Source: Actinomyces viscosus | GTDB lineage: Bacteria; Bacteroidota; Bacteroidia; Flavobacteriales_D; Crocinitomicaceae | Assembly: GCA_943326975.2 (NCBI GenBank) | Contig: CALPVI020000062.1 | Coordinates: 1 to 8,196, forward strand | Length of the DNA stretch: 8,196 bases | Direction: 5' to 3' | In this document: in pieces, positions 1-6,780 of the stretch | Layout of the letters: each line of letters begins with the position of its first letter | Numbering within the stretch: position 1 is the first letter of the stretch | Position numbers and translations under genes: made by a program | The notes under the pieces: generated by a model | Databases searched by the model: none | Told to the model about the DNA's origin: nothing | What the model saw: the letters and a program-made list of their open reading frames with translations, nothing else

Positions 1-1625
1 TCCGTTTCATTTTCTGAACAAAAATTTATTGAATCGTTTCCTGAATATGTCATTTTCAAATAATCTTTAATGACTAATGTTGAATCAAAATGTTTGGTTT
101 CTCCTGAACAATGATCTATATAATCAAAAGATATCACAAGTGTTTCAGGCCCTTCTTTTGATGAGTCAAATTTGGTCTTTATGAATAAAGTATCTGAGAA
201 CTGATTAACTTTTAGTGTATCTCTTGATATAATTTCCTCATAATCAATTACATTTTGAGCTGAACCTGAAAACGATATATTTACATACTCTTCAGTTGAA
301 GCATCATCTCTTTCAATAATTATCATAGCTGATTCACAACCTTCTATTAACTCATTTGTATTTGTTGATGACTCTACACGGATTTTAACTGTATTTGGTT
401 TTGTAAAACCAGAAAAATAGCCAAACATAGAAAAACCACTACCACTCTGTAAAATAGCACATTGCATCATACCATTAGATTCCAACAAAATTGAATCTCC
501 TGTTACTTGTGCTTGATTAAATATATATAGTACCCAAATCGAATTAACTATTATAGGATTTGTCAAAGGCACTCCATTCAATTTTGGTACATTTTGGGGA
601 TGCGTCAAAACATATACTTCATAATTTAATCCTAAAAAATCTTTCGTCTCGATGACTTTTGAGCCCGTACAATTTAATGGTGGTAAAATTGTTTGGTCAG
701 CCTCACAACTTAAACCAGATCCTTGCGCTACTAAAATTGGTTTATCCGCTTTAACAAATTGGTAATCGTGAATATTTAAACCATTAGATAAGGTAATAAA
801 ATCGCCACTATTTGTTAAATTATAAGCTAAACCTCCTGCTGTAAAAGATGTATTAGGTTCAATAGAAACCACTGTAAATTGTTCTAAAGTAGAAGTCCCT
901 CTTCCTTTTACAACCAAATATTCAGTTCCTGCAAGTTCATTCGGAATCAATTGCTCTGAAATAGCATCTCCACATCCTCCAGGCGATTCAAAACTTGCAG
1001 ATGAAGTGATTGAAATATTTTTATTCGATTTGATTAATACCCCTATATTGTTTCCCAACCCATTACTATTAATCAAATAGGACTCACCTTTGTTTAACTG
1101 AATCGATTGATTACCAACATTTGAAACTAACACCGTTGTATTATCTTCAATGGCCAATATCCCATAAATTAAATTAGTTGAACGATAACCAATCAAATGA
1201 AAACTCGAACCTAAAGCACTATACCCCTTACTATTCATGGAATAATTACCTTTTATTTGAGTACCAAAAGAATTATTAGCAATATCTCTTACATTTACCG
1301 AAACAGGTAAATTTGATTTAACAACTAAACCCTCGGAGATAAGCAAACTATTATTCAAAAGTAATTCCTGAGATGGATTTGAATTTTCTAAAACATGACG
1401 AATTGGATTTCCTTTTACTACAATTGTATCAAACAAATGAGTACCATCACTTTTGAAAACATGAACATTTGCAGATTGTGAAGACGATGTTGATACTACG
1501 ATTTCTGTTTTATTATTCCAATAAGAATAAGCAACTGGTGGAATATAATGTACTGTATCATATTGAGCAAAAGTATTTGACAATACGATGAAATGTATAA
1601 AGATAAAGAGTAAAAATCGATACAT
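1..1625 (-). CDS. Large secreted IgGFc-binding-like surface protein with Calx-beta-like domain (3' end missing)
   Basis: The frame is open from an ATG at 1625 to the left edge, giving 541 codons without a stop, so the C-terminus is outside the window. Residues 1-21 form a classic signal peptide: MYR, a hydrophobic stretch, then NTFA|Q. Residues about 25-410 resemble the IgGFc-binding N-terminal domain of Bacteroidetes surface proteins. They begin with a YIPPVAYS-like segment and contain ESPGGCGDAISEQLIP and a later VLVAQGSGLSC-type strand. Residues about 415-525 look like a Calx-beta/sodium-calcium-exchanger repeat, with ERDDASTEEYVNISFSG, then VIDYEEI and EGPETLVISF. The product should be exported and, by analogy with relatives, may carry a type IX secretion sorting domain beyond the edge; that part is inference. 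It starts 22 nt after the stop of a small lipoprotein gene, with no terminator between, so co-transcription is likely. Likely roles are adhesion or gliding-related surface structure; binding to IgG is only a family name here. Confidence 0.8.
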   Translation of the reverse strand, partial: MYRFLLFIFIHFIVLSNTFAQYDTVHYIPPVAYSYWNNKTEIVVSTSSSQSANVHVFKSDGTHLFDTIVVKGNPIRHVLENSNPSQELLLNNSLLISEGLVVKSNLPVSVNVRDIANNSFGTQIKGNYSMNSKGYSALGSSFHLIGYRSTNLIYGILAIEDNTTVLVSNVGNQSIQLNKGESYLINSNGLGNNIGVLIKSNKNISITSSASFESPGGCGDAISEQLIPNELAGTEYLVVKGRGTSTLEQFTVVSIEPNTSFTAGGLAYNLTNSGDFITLSNGLNIHDYQFVKADKPILVAQGSGLSCEADQTILPPLNCTGSKVIETKDFLGLNYEVYVLTHPQNVPKLNGVPLTNPIIVNSIWVLYIFNQAQVTGDSILLESNGMMQCAILQSGSGFSMFGYFSGFTKPNTVKIRVESSTNTNELIEGCESAMIIIERDDASTEEYVNISFSGSAQNVIDYEEIISRDTLKVNQFSDTLFIKTKFDSSKEGPETLVISFDYIDHCSGETKHFDSTLVIKDYLKMTYSGNDSINFCSENET

Positions 1626-1647
1626 GTTGATATATTTCAGTAGGCTA

Positions 1648-2085
1648 TTATCTAGTAATACCTGCTGCTCTTAAACATTTTTTAATTTTTTTATCATGAA
1701 TCGCGCGCTGTTCAGGCGTTTGAGATGCATCCATCACTAAAAAAGCTTTACAATGTGTATCAACCTCCTCTAATCGTGAAATTAATTTGTCATCAATATT
1801 CCCCGCTTTAACAGCTTTATCTAACGAATCATTTAAAACTACACAGTGACAAAAATCCCATTGCTCGCCATATTTAGCTTCGATTTTAGCTTTATTCTCT
1901 TGAAATTCAGCATTACCAGTCATTGCAGTATCTTGAACAGTAGTAATTTTTATTGCTTCTTCAGGTGTTTCTGGTGTTTCAACACGATTCATATTTTCTC
2001 CACATGGACCGCAAAACACTTCTTTTTCTTTCGAACAAGAAAATAAAAAACCAAAAAATAATAGTAACGTTAATGTTCTTAGCAT
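1648..2085 (-). CDS. Small cysteine-rich lipoprotein of unknown function
   Basis: This 145-residue protein begins with MLRT, a hydrophobic run at residues 5-15 and a lipobox LFSC with Cys17, so it should be cleaved by signal peptidase II and lipid-anchored. The mature part starts SKEKE, followed by CGPC at residues 25-28, a Thr/Pro/Glu-rich stretch (about 35-58), and a mostly helical region with an FCHC motif (Cys79, Cys81), Cys112 in DTHCKAF and Cys137 in KKCLR. The region around FCHCVVLNDSLDKA and DTHCKAFL reminds me of uncharacterised lipoproteins conserved in flavobacteria, but I know of no assigned function. The four C-terminal-half cysteines could form disulfides or bind a metal. The CGPC motif matches a thioredoxin active site, but it sits in a linker with no thioredoxin fold around it. 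A likely promoter lies at 2155-2187. The gene is followed after 22 nt by the large secreted protein gene. Confidence 0.8.
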   Translation of the reverse strand: MLRTLTLLLFFGFLFSCSKEKEVFCGPCGENMNRVETPETPEEAIKITTVQDTAMTGNAEFQENKAKIEAKYGEQWDFCHCVVLNDSLDKAVKAGNIDDKLISRLEEVDTHCKAFLVMDASQTPEQRAIHDKKIKKCLRAAGITR

Positions 2086-2154
2086 GATTGTAATGAATAA
2101 TCTGATTAATAATAAATTGAAATTTTAATTCAATCCAAGTATAGCCTATTATTA

Positions 2155-2187
2155 CAAAAATAAGAATGTAATTAAAACTAAAAACAA
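2155..2187 (-). promoter_or_regulatory. Probable Bacteroidetes-type promoter for the lipoprotein gene
   Basis: Read on the minus strand there is TATTTTTG at 2162-2155, a perfect match to the Bacteroidetes -7 consensus TAnnTTTG. A TTG lies at 2187-2185 after a 22-nt spacer, slightly longer than the usual 19-21. This puts the transcript start near 2148 and leaves a leader of roughly 60 nt before the ATG at 2085. The -7 box and its flanks (13 bp) are identical to those of the promoter at 4406-4436. The box lies within 50 nt of the stop of the upstream transporter gene, and I see no strong terminator between, so read-through is possible. Confidence 0.5.
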
Positions 2188-2196
2188 TTTCAGTAT

Positions 2197-4365
2197 TTAT
2201 TTTAATTCATCAAACAATACATAGCCTGTTGATGTATCATAAAACGCAGAAACTATACTGATGTTTTTAGAATGAACTTGTTCTTTCACATAAGTACTTT
2301 CATGCAGTATTTCCTCTAAAGAATTAACTGTGTTTAACTGAATTACTTCATTCAAAGTCGATTCATTTTCAGTGATTTTTGATCTTTCGCAATTGCACTG
2401 CCCTATCGCCTTTTCTATTTTATCCGTTACAGATGAAAAATTACCCTCAATTTTAGCATTTATAGCATAAGTTACTGCACCACAATTTGCATGTCCTAAT
2501 ACGACAATTAATTTCGTTCCTATTTTTTGACATGCAAATTCTATAGAACCAATTATATCCTTGTTAATAATATTACCTGCAATTCTAATTGAAATAATAT
2601 CACCTAAACCTAAATCAAAAATAATTTCAGGACTAGTTCTAGAATCAATACATGTTACAACAACTGCTATCGGATTTTGATCATTTGAAGTTGCATTAAT
2701 TTGTTGATCAAAATACTTTTCAATTAATTCTCCTCTTACAAATCGCTTATTGCCTTTTTTTAGAATTGTCAAAACTTGTTCCGGAGTTAATTTTTGTTGC
2801 GTCTCTTTATCTATTACATTAACAAACTCAATTTGATCATCAATGCTAATCTTGCCCTTTAATCCAATTATATTTAAATTTATTTTATTTTCAACAGCAA
2901 CTGTATCTTTGAAATTCTGAATCAATTCAACAATATCGTTATCTATGTAATCCGTATTTTTAGCATTCAAAATAACATTTGAATTTTTAGGTAATTTCCA
3001 CAAAGTATTTTTTATTGAGGCTTTATTCAAAAATGAAACTTGATTAGGTAAATCAATTTTAATCGTTTCTTTCACACTTACTTTTTCATTTTTAATCTTA
3101 AATGAATTTTTATAACTGCTCTTCAATAAAAATAAAATACTTACTAGTAAACCAATCGAAATACCAACTAGTAAGTCAGTAAATAAAATTGCAAAAATGG
3201 TTACTATAAAAGGAATAAATTGATTCCATCCTTTTTTATATTTTTCAACGAATATTTCAACTTTAGCCAATTTATATCCTGTCATGATTAAAATTGCTGC
3301 TAGAGATGAAAAAGGAATTAAATTTAATATCGAACCCAAAAATAATAAGCTTAAAAACAAGAAAACACCATGCATTATGGTTGAAAGTTTTGTTTGTCCA
3401 CCTGCATTTACATTTACAGAACTTCTAACAATAACAGATGTAATTGGAATACCACCGATTAAACCCGAAAACATATTGCCAATCCCTTGAGCAATTAATT
3501 CTCGATTTGGCGAAGCTTTACGCTTGTGTGGATCTATATTTTGAACAGCTTCTAAATTCAATAAGCTTTCGATTGATGCAATAGCTGCAATTGTTCCACC
3601 TAAAAGCCAAACATTGTAATTTGATAAACTCCTAAAATTTGGAAAAGTAAATAGATTTGAAACTCCTTTAAATTCAGGAATATTTACTAAATGAGCCTTA
3701 TGAATATATAAAAAAGGAATAAAATGATAAAATATTGAATTCAAAATAACACCAAGAAATACAACAATCAAAGAATCAGGTATGTATTTTACAAAATTGT
3801 ATTTCATCTTGTTCCAATAAATCAAAATCAAAACAGAAATAATGGAGACTACTATTGCACCATAGGAAAAGTAATTTAATATGTTTAATAGTTCTGAAAA
3901 GGTGTTTTGATGATCTGATTGAATAAAAGCAAAATCTTCTTCTGGTACTCCATCATACCCAAATGCATGCGGTATTTGTTTTAATATCAATATAATACCA
4001 ATTGCTGCCAATAAACCTTTAATGACATTTGATGGTATATAATTAGCTATAAATCCTCCACGTGCATAACCACTGATAATTTGAATAAAACCTGCAATTA
4101 CAACTGCAACCAAAAAAACATCAAATTTACCTAATTGAGCAATCGCTGCAAATACAACTGCTGTCAAACCAGCAGCTGGACCACTAACACTTATCTGAGA
4201 TTTACTAAAAAAACCAACAATAATTCCACCAACAACCCCTGAAATAATTCCAGATAGAGCAGGTGCACCACTCGCTTTAGCAACTCCTAAACACAAAGGT
4301 AAAGCAACTAAAAAAACAACTATACTAGCAGGAAAATCATTTTTAAATTTTGAAAATGTAATCAT
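2197..4365 (-). CDS. SulP anion (probably bicarbonate) transporter fused to beta-carbonic anhydrase
   Basis: The protein has 722 residues. Residues 1-about 415 are a SulP (SLC26-type) membrane domain with many hydrophobic segments, the TM3-type motif SGPAAGLT at 61-68 and the conserved region ASPNRELIAQGIGNM near 285 followed by GGIPITSVIVRSS. Residues about 430-515 sit where SulP proteins carry a cytoplasmic STAS domain; this one is divergent, with NTDYIDND in place of the usual Ser-containing motif. Residues about 525-722 are a complete beta-carbonic anhydrase: the zinc ligands Cys572, His625 and Cys628 and the catalytic dyad Asp574/Arg576 are all present in CIDSR and HANC. SulP-carbonic anhydrase fusions are known in several bacterial phyla and are thought to move bicarbonate and interconvert it with CO2 at the inner membrane face; the substrate here is inferred. 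The ATG at 4365 follows an A-rich leader (AGAAAA). The gene has its own promoter and stands apart from the metal-uptake operon upstream. Confidence 0.93.
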   Translation of the reverse strand: MITFSKFKNDFPASIVVFLVALPLCLGVAKASGAPALSGIISGVVGGIIVGFFSKSQISVSGPAAGLTAVVFAAIAQLGKFDVFLVAVVIAGFIQIISGYARGGFIANYIPSNVIKGLLAAIGIILILKQIPHAFGYDGVPEEDFAFIQSDHQNTFSELLNILNYFSYGAIVVSIISVLILIYWNKMKYNFVKYIPDSLIVVFLGVILNSIFYHFIPFLYIHKAHLVNIPEFKGVSNLFTFPNFRSLSNYNVWLLGGTIAAIASIESLLNLEAVQNIDPHKRKASPNRELIAQGIGNMFSGLIGGIPITSVIVRSSVNVNAGGQTKLSTIMHGVFLFLSLLFLGSILNLIPFSSLAAILIMTGYKLAKVEIFVEKYKKGWNQFIPFIVTIFAILFTDLLVGISIGLLVSILFLLKSSYKNSFKIKNEKVSVKETIKIDLPNQVSFLNKASIKNTLWKLPKNSNVILNAKNTDYIDNDIVELIQNFKDTVAVENKINLNIIGLKGKISIDDQIEFVNVIDKETQQKLTPEQVLTILKKGNKRFVRGELIEKYFDQQINATSNDQNPIAVVVTCIDSRTSPEIIFDLGLGDIISIRIAGNIINKDIIGSIEFACQKIGTKLIVVLGHANCGAVTYAINAKIEGNFSSVTDKIEKAIGQCNCERSKITENESTLNEVIQLNTVNSLEEILHESTYVKEQVHSKNISIVSAFYDTSTGYVLFDELK

Positions 4366-4373
4366 TTTTCTAA

Positions 4374-4395
4374 TTGTTAATTTTTTGTTAATTTT
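4374..4395. repeat. Perfect 11-bp tandem repeat in the transporter leader
   Basis: TTGTTAATTTT occurs twice in direct tandem at 4374-4384 and 4385-4395. On the transcript this reads as two copies of AAAATTAACAA. It lies between the predicted transcript start (about 4400) and the start codon at 4365, ending nine bases before the ATG. It could be a binding site for a regulator, an A-rich translation enhancer of the type used in Bacteroidetes leaders, or simply a slipped duplication in AT-rich DNA. Confidence 0.7.
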
Positions 4396-4405
4396 ATTAT
4401 AATTA

Positions 4406-4436
4406 CAAAAATAACATGATTTAGAAAATATACAAA
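4406..4436 (-). promoter_or_regulatory. Bacteroidetes-type promoter for the SulP-carbonic anhydrase gene
   Basis: On the minus strand TTTG occupies 4436-4433 and TATTTTTG 4413-4406, separated by 19 nt. This matches the Bacteroidetes primary sigma consensus (TTTG, 19-21 nt, TAnnTTTG) in both boxes and in spacing. The predicted transcript start is near 4400, giving a leader of about 35 nt. The promoter lies about 30 nt downstream of the hairpin terminator of the preceding operon, as expected for an independent unit. Confidence 0.65.
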
Positions 4437-4464
4437 TATTGAGGATAATAAATAACTAAAAACA

Positions 4465-4504
4465 AAAAGAGGAACAAATTCAATTTGAAATTTGTTCCTC
4501 TTTT
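4465..4504 (-). terminator. Strong intrinsic terminator of the metal ABC operon
   Basis: A perfect 16-bp inverted repeat (left arm 4465-4480, right arm 4489-4504) encloses an 8-nt loop at 4481-4488. On the minus-strand transcript the stem contains GAGGAACAAATT and its complement and is followed by a T-rich tract TTTTTGTTTTT, as in a rho-independent terminator. It lies about 150 nt after the stop of the last permease gene. The plus-strand reading also ends in TTTT, but no plus-strand gene reaches it. Confidence 0.85.
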
Positions 4505-4653
4505 CGCTAAACTTTGCTAAAACTATAAACCTAAAATACAACTATGAAATTGTATGTGACAAATTTAAGAACAATTCTTGATTAAAAAAAACATTTTTAT
4601 TTATTTTTTCGATTAACCATTAATTATAAAATAATCTTTATCAATTATTTAGT
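4505..4653. other. Noncoding 3' region of the operon
   Basis: The 149 bases between the last permease stop and the terminator hairpin are very AT-rich and hold no credible gene. A short imperfect element AAGAA-CAA-TTCTT sits near 4569-4581 but has no T-tract, so I do not call it a terminator. Together with 4366-4504 (promoter, repeat and terminator) this makes a 288-bp intergenic space. Confidence 0.5.
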
Positions 4654-5508
4654 TTAATTTCTTTTAAAAATTAAAGATTTAAAGGATAATGAAACAAAAT
4701 AAATACATCCACTAGTAACAATTATCATTGAACTCATAGAAACATCAAAATAAATTGAAAAATAAAAACCTATTATTATCGCAAGTATGACAAAAAGACA
4801 AGATAAAAAAATCATTCTTTTTAATTTTTTAGATACTAAATATGCGGTAGAAGGAGGAATTACCAACAAACCAATGACTAAAACAGCCCCAACACTTTCA
4901 AAACTCATAACAGTCGTGATACTGACCATACTCATGAAAACTAAATTCCACAAACCAACATTAATACCTTTTGAGCTTGCATATTCGCTGTTAAATGAAA
5001 TTAACTGTAATCCTTTGTATCCAAAAATCACAAACAATAATATTGAAATTAGCACTGGAAAAATCAACCAAAAACTTCTCGTACCAACCAAATAACCATT
5101 TAGAATTATTTTATCCAAAAATGAGGAACTTAATTCACCGAACAAAACACATTCTTGATCCAAATCTGTGTTACTTTCTGTGAAAAGTGAAATGATTATT
5201 ACCCCCAAAGCAAATAACCATGTAAATGTGATTCCAATGGAAGCATCCTCTTGTAATTTTAATTTTTTATGAAAGAAATCAATTAACACAGTAGTAATAA
5301 CACCAAAAATTGCTGCTCCAATCAACATCAAACTGGAATTAAAGTTTGAACCAATTAGATAAGCAATCACTATCCCGGGAAGTACACTGTGAGATATTGC
5401 ATCACCAACCATTACCATTTTCCTGAGCACCAAGAAACAACCAAGAATAGCACAACTTAATCCAATTGTAACAGCAGTTAGTAAAGTTAAAATATCATTT
5501 AAACTCAT
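4654..5508 (-). CDS. Metal ABC transporter permease, second subunit (TroD/YtgD-like)
   Basis: This 284-residue, very hydrophobic protein belongs to the ABC-3 family of manganese/zinc/iron permeases and has the usual length. Near the N-terminus (residues 15-50) it has CAILGCFLVLRKMVMVGD followed by AISHSVLPG, the family's conserved cytoplasmic-loop region. Later come EDASIGITF and, near residue 200, SFESVGAVLVIGLLVIPPSTAYL, also typical. It should pair with the permease half of the preceding gene to form the membrane channel. The ATG at 5508 overlaps the preceding stop as ATGA (4 nt), so translation is probably coupled. Unlike its partner it ends right after the last membrane segment (LIFKRN) and has no regulator domain. 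It is the last gene before the terminator at 4465-4504. The metal transported cannot be told from the sequence. Confidence 0.92.
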   Translation of the reverse strand: MSLNDILTLLTAVTIGLSCAILGCFLVLRKMVMVGDAISHSVLPGIVIAYLIGSNFNSSLMLIGAAIFGVITTVLIDFFHKKLKLQEDASIGITFTWLFALGVIIISLFTESNTDLDQECVLFGELSSSFLDKIILNGYLVGTRSFWLIFPVLISILLFVIFGYKGLQLISFNSEYASSKGINVGLWNLVFMSMVSITTVMSFESVGAVLVIGLLVIPPSTAYLVSKKLKRMIFLSCLFVILAIIIGFYFSIYFDVSMSSMIIVTSGCIYFVSLSFKSLIFKRN

Positions 5509-6779
5509 AAATACGGTATGTTTTTATTGTGAGGGTCTTCTTTTGGATAATCTAATTCTTTCATTAATTCTATCTCCATCTCAGGTGTAATTAAATGCTC
5601 AATTGTTTCAGCAGTCCCATGTATATGATCCTCTTTAAAATTCATTCTTTTTGTCAGATATAATTCCCACAATCGATGTAAACGAACAATTCTTGCAGAT
5701 TCAATTAAACCTAATTCTGTTAATTCAAAATGATTCGTTTTTTTGTGAATTAAACCATTCCCTTGTAATTGTTGTATAGTTCTCATTAAATCTGCAGATT
5801 CCATTTGTCTTTTTTCTAAAAAAACTTTATAATTCACGTTTTGAATCCCTTTTTCTTTTAATTGATAAAATACTTTCAACACATTTTCTTGATTGATTTT
5901 TCGTTTATTTATTCGTTGTACTTTTTGAATAGAAAACCAACCTTTCTTAGGAGAAAACAAAAGTGTTAATAAGGTAATTGTAAACAAAACAAATACAATC
6001 CAAGGACCAGTAGGCATATTTTCTTGTGAAGAAGAAATAAGAACTCCAGTAGCCCCTGAAACAACTCCTATTAATGCTGCTATGATTAGCATTTTTACTA
6101 AATTGTTTGTCCAGTACCTTGCTGCAGAAGCAGGTGCAATTAACAAAGCCGAAGTCAAAACAATTCCTACTGATTGAATTCCAATTGAAACCGTTAAAAC
6201 GGTAATAGTTGATAATAAAAATTCAATTCTTTTAACCTTAAACCCTTTGGAAATGGCGAAATCTCGATTAAATGAAATCAACTGAAATGACCTAAAATAG
6301 AGAATTACTATGACACTAATAAGTAAAGAAATATATACAAATACTTCAATATCATCTAAAGTCATTGTTGCTGCCTTACCAAATAAAAAATCCTTTAATC
6401 CAGATTGATTTCCATTTGAATTTTTAGATATTACAGATAAAAAAACTGCACCTAATGCAAAGAAAAAAGTGGAGACAAAAGCAATTGCGCTATCTTCACT
6501 CATTTTGGTTTTTTTAGATAAAAAATCTATTAACAAAACCGAAAACCAACCAAAAAACAATGCTCCAACCATTAAATAAAGAGGGTCTTTTGTTCCAGAA
6601 ATCATAAAACCTATGCATACTCCTGGAAAAACTGAATGAGAAATTGCATCACCTACTAAGGTTTTCTTTTGTAAAAATGAAAATGTACCAACAATACCAG
6701 CAGTAGCGCTAATAAGCACAACTCCTAACAATACTTTCATTGCCAATGCATTTGAAAAAAAATAAGTAATTGTTTCCAT
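5505..6779 (-). CDS. Metal ABC transporter permease fused to a DtxR/MntR-type repressor domain (YtgCR-like)
   Basis: I use the ATG at 6779 (424 residues), one base after the ATPase stop; a TTG 15 nt upstream would overlap the ATPase and add non-family residues. Residues 1-275 are an ABC-3 permease with TLVGDAISHSVFPG and SVGIVLTSALLIAPASAARYW. A basic linker (276-293, KKGW to INKR) follows, then a winged-helix domain (about 294-355) and a DtxR-type dimerisation domain (356-424). The latter reads HRLWE (His368, Glu372), His387, AETIEH (Glu391, Glu394, His395) and ends DPHNKNIP. These positions correspond to DtxR His79, Glu83, His98, Cys102, Glu105 and His106. The N-terminal ligand position (DtxR Met10, MntR Asp8) is Asn299. 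There is no SH3-like third domain. The basic linker suggests the regulator lies in the cytoplasm. Chlamydia has the same fusion in the same operon position (YtgCR), where the repressor is cleaved off; whether that happens here is inference. Confidence 0.93.
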   Translation of the reverse strand: METITYFFSNALAMKVLLGVVLISATAGIVGTFSFLQKKTLVGDAISHSVFPGVCIGFMISGTKDPLYLMVGALFFGWFSVLLIDFLSKKTKMSEDSAIAFVSTFFFALGAVFLSVISKNSNGNQSGLKDFLFGKAATMTLDDIEVFVYISLLISVIVILYFRSFQLISFNRDFAISKGFKVKRIEFLLSTITVLTVSIGIQSVGIVLTSALLIAPASAARYWTNNLVKMLIIAALIGVVSGATGVLISSSQENMPTGPWIVFVLFTITLLTLLFSPKKGWFSIQKVQRINKRKINQENVLKVFYQLKEKGIQNVNYKVFLEKRQMESADLMRTIQQLQGNGLIHKKTNHFELTELGLIESARIVRLHRLWELYLTKRMNFKEDHIHGTAETIEHLITPEMEIELMKELDYPKEDPHNKNIPYL

Positions 6780-6780
6780 T

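Noticed and set aside
2002..2013. CGPC motif suggesting a thioredoxin-like protein
   Set aside because: The motif is eight residues after the lipidated cysteine in a low-complexity linker, with no thioredoxin fold or cis-proline segment following.
1846..2046. Plus-strand 66-codon open frame
   Set aside because: It lies wholly opposite the lipoprotein gene, is rich in Phe and Ser as expected from antisense reading, and has no family resemblance.
2116..2134. ATTGAA...TTCAAT inverted repeat as terminator of the SulP gene
   Set aside because: The stem is short and almost purely A/T, and no T-tract follows on the minus strand.
3284..3490. Plus-strand 68-codon open frame
   Set aside because: It is antisense to the SulP membrane domain with no promoter or recognisable protein features.
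4787..5183. Two overlapping plus-strand open frames (4787-5095 and 4995-5183)
   Set aside because: Both lie opposite the last permease gene and overlap each other; the minus-strand protein is a clear family member and explains the open frames.
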